From NCBI GenBank assembly GCA_024349245.1, contig JALDNG010000988.1:62001-126000 (forward strand): a stretch of 64,000 nucleotides of DNA. Reading direction: 5' to 3'. A program made the position numbers and the translations under genes. Positions 62,430 to 64,000 of the stretch are shown here, piece by piece; the first letter of the stretch is position 1; each line of letters starts with the position of its first letter. The stretch is from Neodontobutis hainanensis. Taxonomy: Eukaryota; Chordata; Actinopteri; Gobiiformes; Odontobutidae. The notes under the pieces are model-generated. The model had not been told where the DNA came from, did not search any database, and was given only the letters and a program-made list of their open reading frames with translations.

Positions 62430-63461
62430 ACCAGCCACTCCCGGACTGCACACCTGCTGGCCTTTACAATTAGGCAGATATTTAAGTAGCCAACATACAC
62501 TTCCTGGTTGCCAGATTGCTCTACTGCTTCCAGACGAATACATCCAGCATTACTTGTTCATGATTATCTGTTCCTGCAAATCTGATCCTGTTACCGGTTC
62601 CTGCTAACCTGCAGATTTCAATGCTCCTGCTCTCCACGGCATGTTTCTGAATGGACTGGCTGATTACATCAAGCGTGAGCTGGCAATTTGAGATCTGCCC
62701 ACAGGGTTAGAGGAGTTGTTTTCTCTGGTCGTTAGAGTGGATCAGTGGTGATGGGGCCGGTGGGTGGAGCGGAATCACATGTCATGTCATGATCTGTCCC
62801 ATCCTTTGGCCGCGCCCCCTGCCCATGACTTTGCGCCTAACCTTAGGTCCATTCCCTCCTCATCAGCCGTTGGTGCACGCCCAGTTGCCTCTACCTTCAG
62901 GCCCAGAGACCATCGCTGCATTTATCAACTCCGGGCTGATACTTAATTTATCGACTCGGTCATGCAGTTGGGGGTCTCACGGGAAATTCTGCCACAACCA
63001 ATCTCCACTAGTGCTCTGGACGGACATGTCTTCGCACGGTCACGCACTGAACAACTCCCATTTTCCTGCGCATGTCTGGTAATCACCAAGAGACTTTGAG
63101 TTTCCATATTATTTTTACGCCCAGATTCCACTCATTTTAGGATACCCTTGATTAAATGACACAACCCTCACAATGATTGGACCACAGAAACTATCCTGAA
63201 GTGTGGCTCCTACTGCCAAGCTGTTTGTCTAAAACCCACTAACTCTCCTCAGAGACCTTCAGAGGCGGTCCCGCTCTTCCTTTGTCGGTGCCCCTAAATA
63301 CACCGAATTTGCAGAGACTAAGGCCACATCGCTTCCACCTCACTGCCCATATGACAATAGGACAATAGGCCTGTTAGCTGGTATGTCAACTCCTAAGGCG
63401 TGCCTGTATTCATTGGCTGGTCTAGAAAAGGCAGCTATGGCGATGTATCAATAACTCAATG
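62430..63461 (+). pseudogene. Ty3/gypsy-type retrotransposon remnant
   Basis: At 62480-62640 the sequence looks like the promoter end of an LTR (TATTTAAGTAGCC, then CACTTCCTGGTTGCCAG). It is joined to a gag fragment reading FLNGLADYIKRELAI, stop, DLPTGLEELFSLVVRVDQW, a pattern typical of gypsy capsids. Further on, 63145-63210 resembles the start of a gypsy pol and 63285-63450 has YTEFAETKATSLPPHCPYD and STPKACLYSLAGLEKAAMAM, as in the segment before reverse transcriptase. Several stops and deletions intervene. The remnant is cut by the solo LTR at 63462. Confidence 0.65.
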
Positions 63462-63852
63462 TGTTATAAGAATTTTCTATGTTCTTATATTTATCCAGAG
63501 AGACACGTAGACAGATTATAATTTAACAAGCAATGGCCAGGTTTATTCCTTGCAAGGAGAAGCAAAGCAGACACACAGTAACAATGTTACAGCGGGAGGT
63601 TTGCTTATGGAAGTAAACAAAACACAAGACTTTATACATCACAGTGAAGGCCTTGGTGGGAGGCGTATCTTCCATACCCCCATCCCCCAAGGCACAAGGC
63701 TCCAGGTGCAGAAGTCCAATGACAACTTATGTCTCCCTCTAGTTATGTCTACTTCATGCTTGGATTAGCATGAAGGACATGACATGAATTTGACATGACC
63801 TGAAGAGAACTATAAGCCCACAGTAACTCTAAAAATATAAAATATTTTAACA
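63462..63852 (-). mobile_element. Solo LTR, TSD CAATG (same family as 10197-10557)
   Basis: The 391-bp segment starts TGTTATAAG and ends TTTTAACA on the plus strand, flanked by a perfect CAATG at 63457-63461 and 63853-63857. On the minus strand TATAAA (63636-63631) precedes AATAAA (63547-63542), giving orientation. Compared with 10197-10557 it carries an extra C-rich stretch near 63670-63700 (CCATACCCCCATCCCCCAAG). It lies inside the gypsy remnant, so it inserted later. Confidence 0.85.
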
Positions 63853-63857
63853 CAATG

Positions 63858-64000
63858 ACTCTCAATGAAGCTGATAAGTGCAAATTTTATGTGACTATAG
63901 TGTCTTTCCTGGGTTGTGGTCTCTCTAAATTGTCAACAGTAGCCGACGGGCCTAAAACCCCCAACAGGCGCCAACTGTAGAGGTTCCTCAACTTTGCTCT
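63858..64000. other. Sequence to window edge, possible minus-strand primer-binding site
   Basis: No coding region. On the minus strand TTGGCGCCTGTTGGGGG (63979-63963) begins with a TGGCGCC, resembling the primer-binding site of an LTR element whose LTR would lie beyond the window edge. No LTR end can be confirmed. Confidence 0.25.

Noticed and set aside
63963..63979. TGGCGCC primer-binding-site-like sequence
   Set aside because: Kept only as a weak note: the LTR that should adjoin it would be outside the window and the preceding bases do not end in CA.

Overview
The window looks like repeat-dense, gene-poor DNA of a teleost fish. The evidence is a tRNA-derived SINE with the 3' tail common in ray-finned fish, THAP/TTAA DNA transposons, fish-type LTR elements and long TA/CA/TTA microsatellites. 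I see no convincing single-copy host gene. The coding sequence present belongs to mobile elements, mostly broken.

Layout. Positions 1-68 hold the tail of a SINE. From 69 to about 47365 the DNA is one family of 23-bp tandem repeat (about 41 kb in total, roughly 1,800 units by length). It runs in blocks of alternating orientation: plus 69-5843, minus 5862-9630, plus 9631-16248, minus 16266-18260, plus 18261-21419, minus 21441-33314, plus 38447-46194, minus 46196-47365. Three of the plus-to-minus turns carry TTAGGG-like bases. The array contains larger duplications: two near-identical 5.18-kb blocks meeting at 18260/18261, plus 2.35-kb tandem copies. It is interrupted by a solo LTR (10197-10557, TSD CTGTA), a 3'-truncated endogenous retrovirus (33315 to about 38155), a hAT transposase fragment (40997-41510) and another solo LTR (43346-43690, TSD CCGT).

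From 47369 to 57994 lies a nest of elements. A decayed THAP-family transposase copy (plus strand, 47369-49740, itself hit by a SINE) is followed by a minus-strand LTR retroelement (LTR 57559-57994, gag down to 50171). Its gag is split by a 4,147-bp element at 50585-54731 with 15-bp terminal inverted repeats and TTAA on both sides, which I read as Kolobok-like. That element carries two convergent genes: a minus-strand THAP-domain transposase with its 3' half missing, and a plus-strand four-exon gene resembling the zinc-binding C-terminal domain of P2X7 receptors. This is the most interesting object in the window.

From 58000 to the end there are an unclassified 1.4-kb element with ~130-bp inverted ends (58112-59490), a hAT-like element with an 8-bp TSD (59772-61661), a decayed Ty3/gypsy remnant (62430-63461) and a second solo LTR of the 10197 family (63462-63852, TSD CAATG). 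Intervals were read by eye; boundaries of satellite blocks are good to about one repeat unit.
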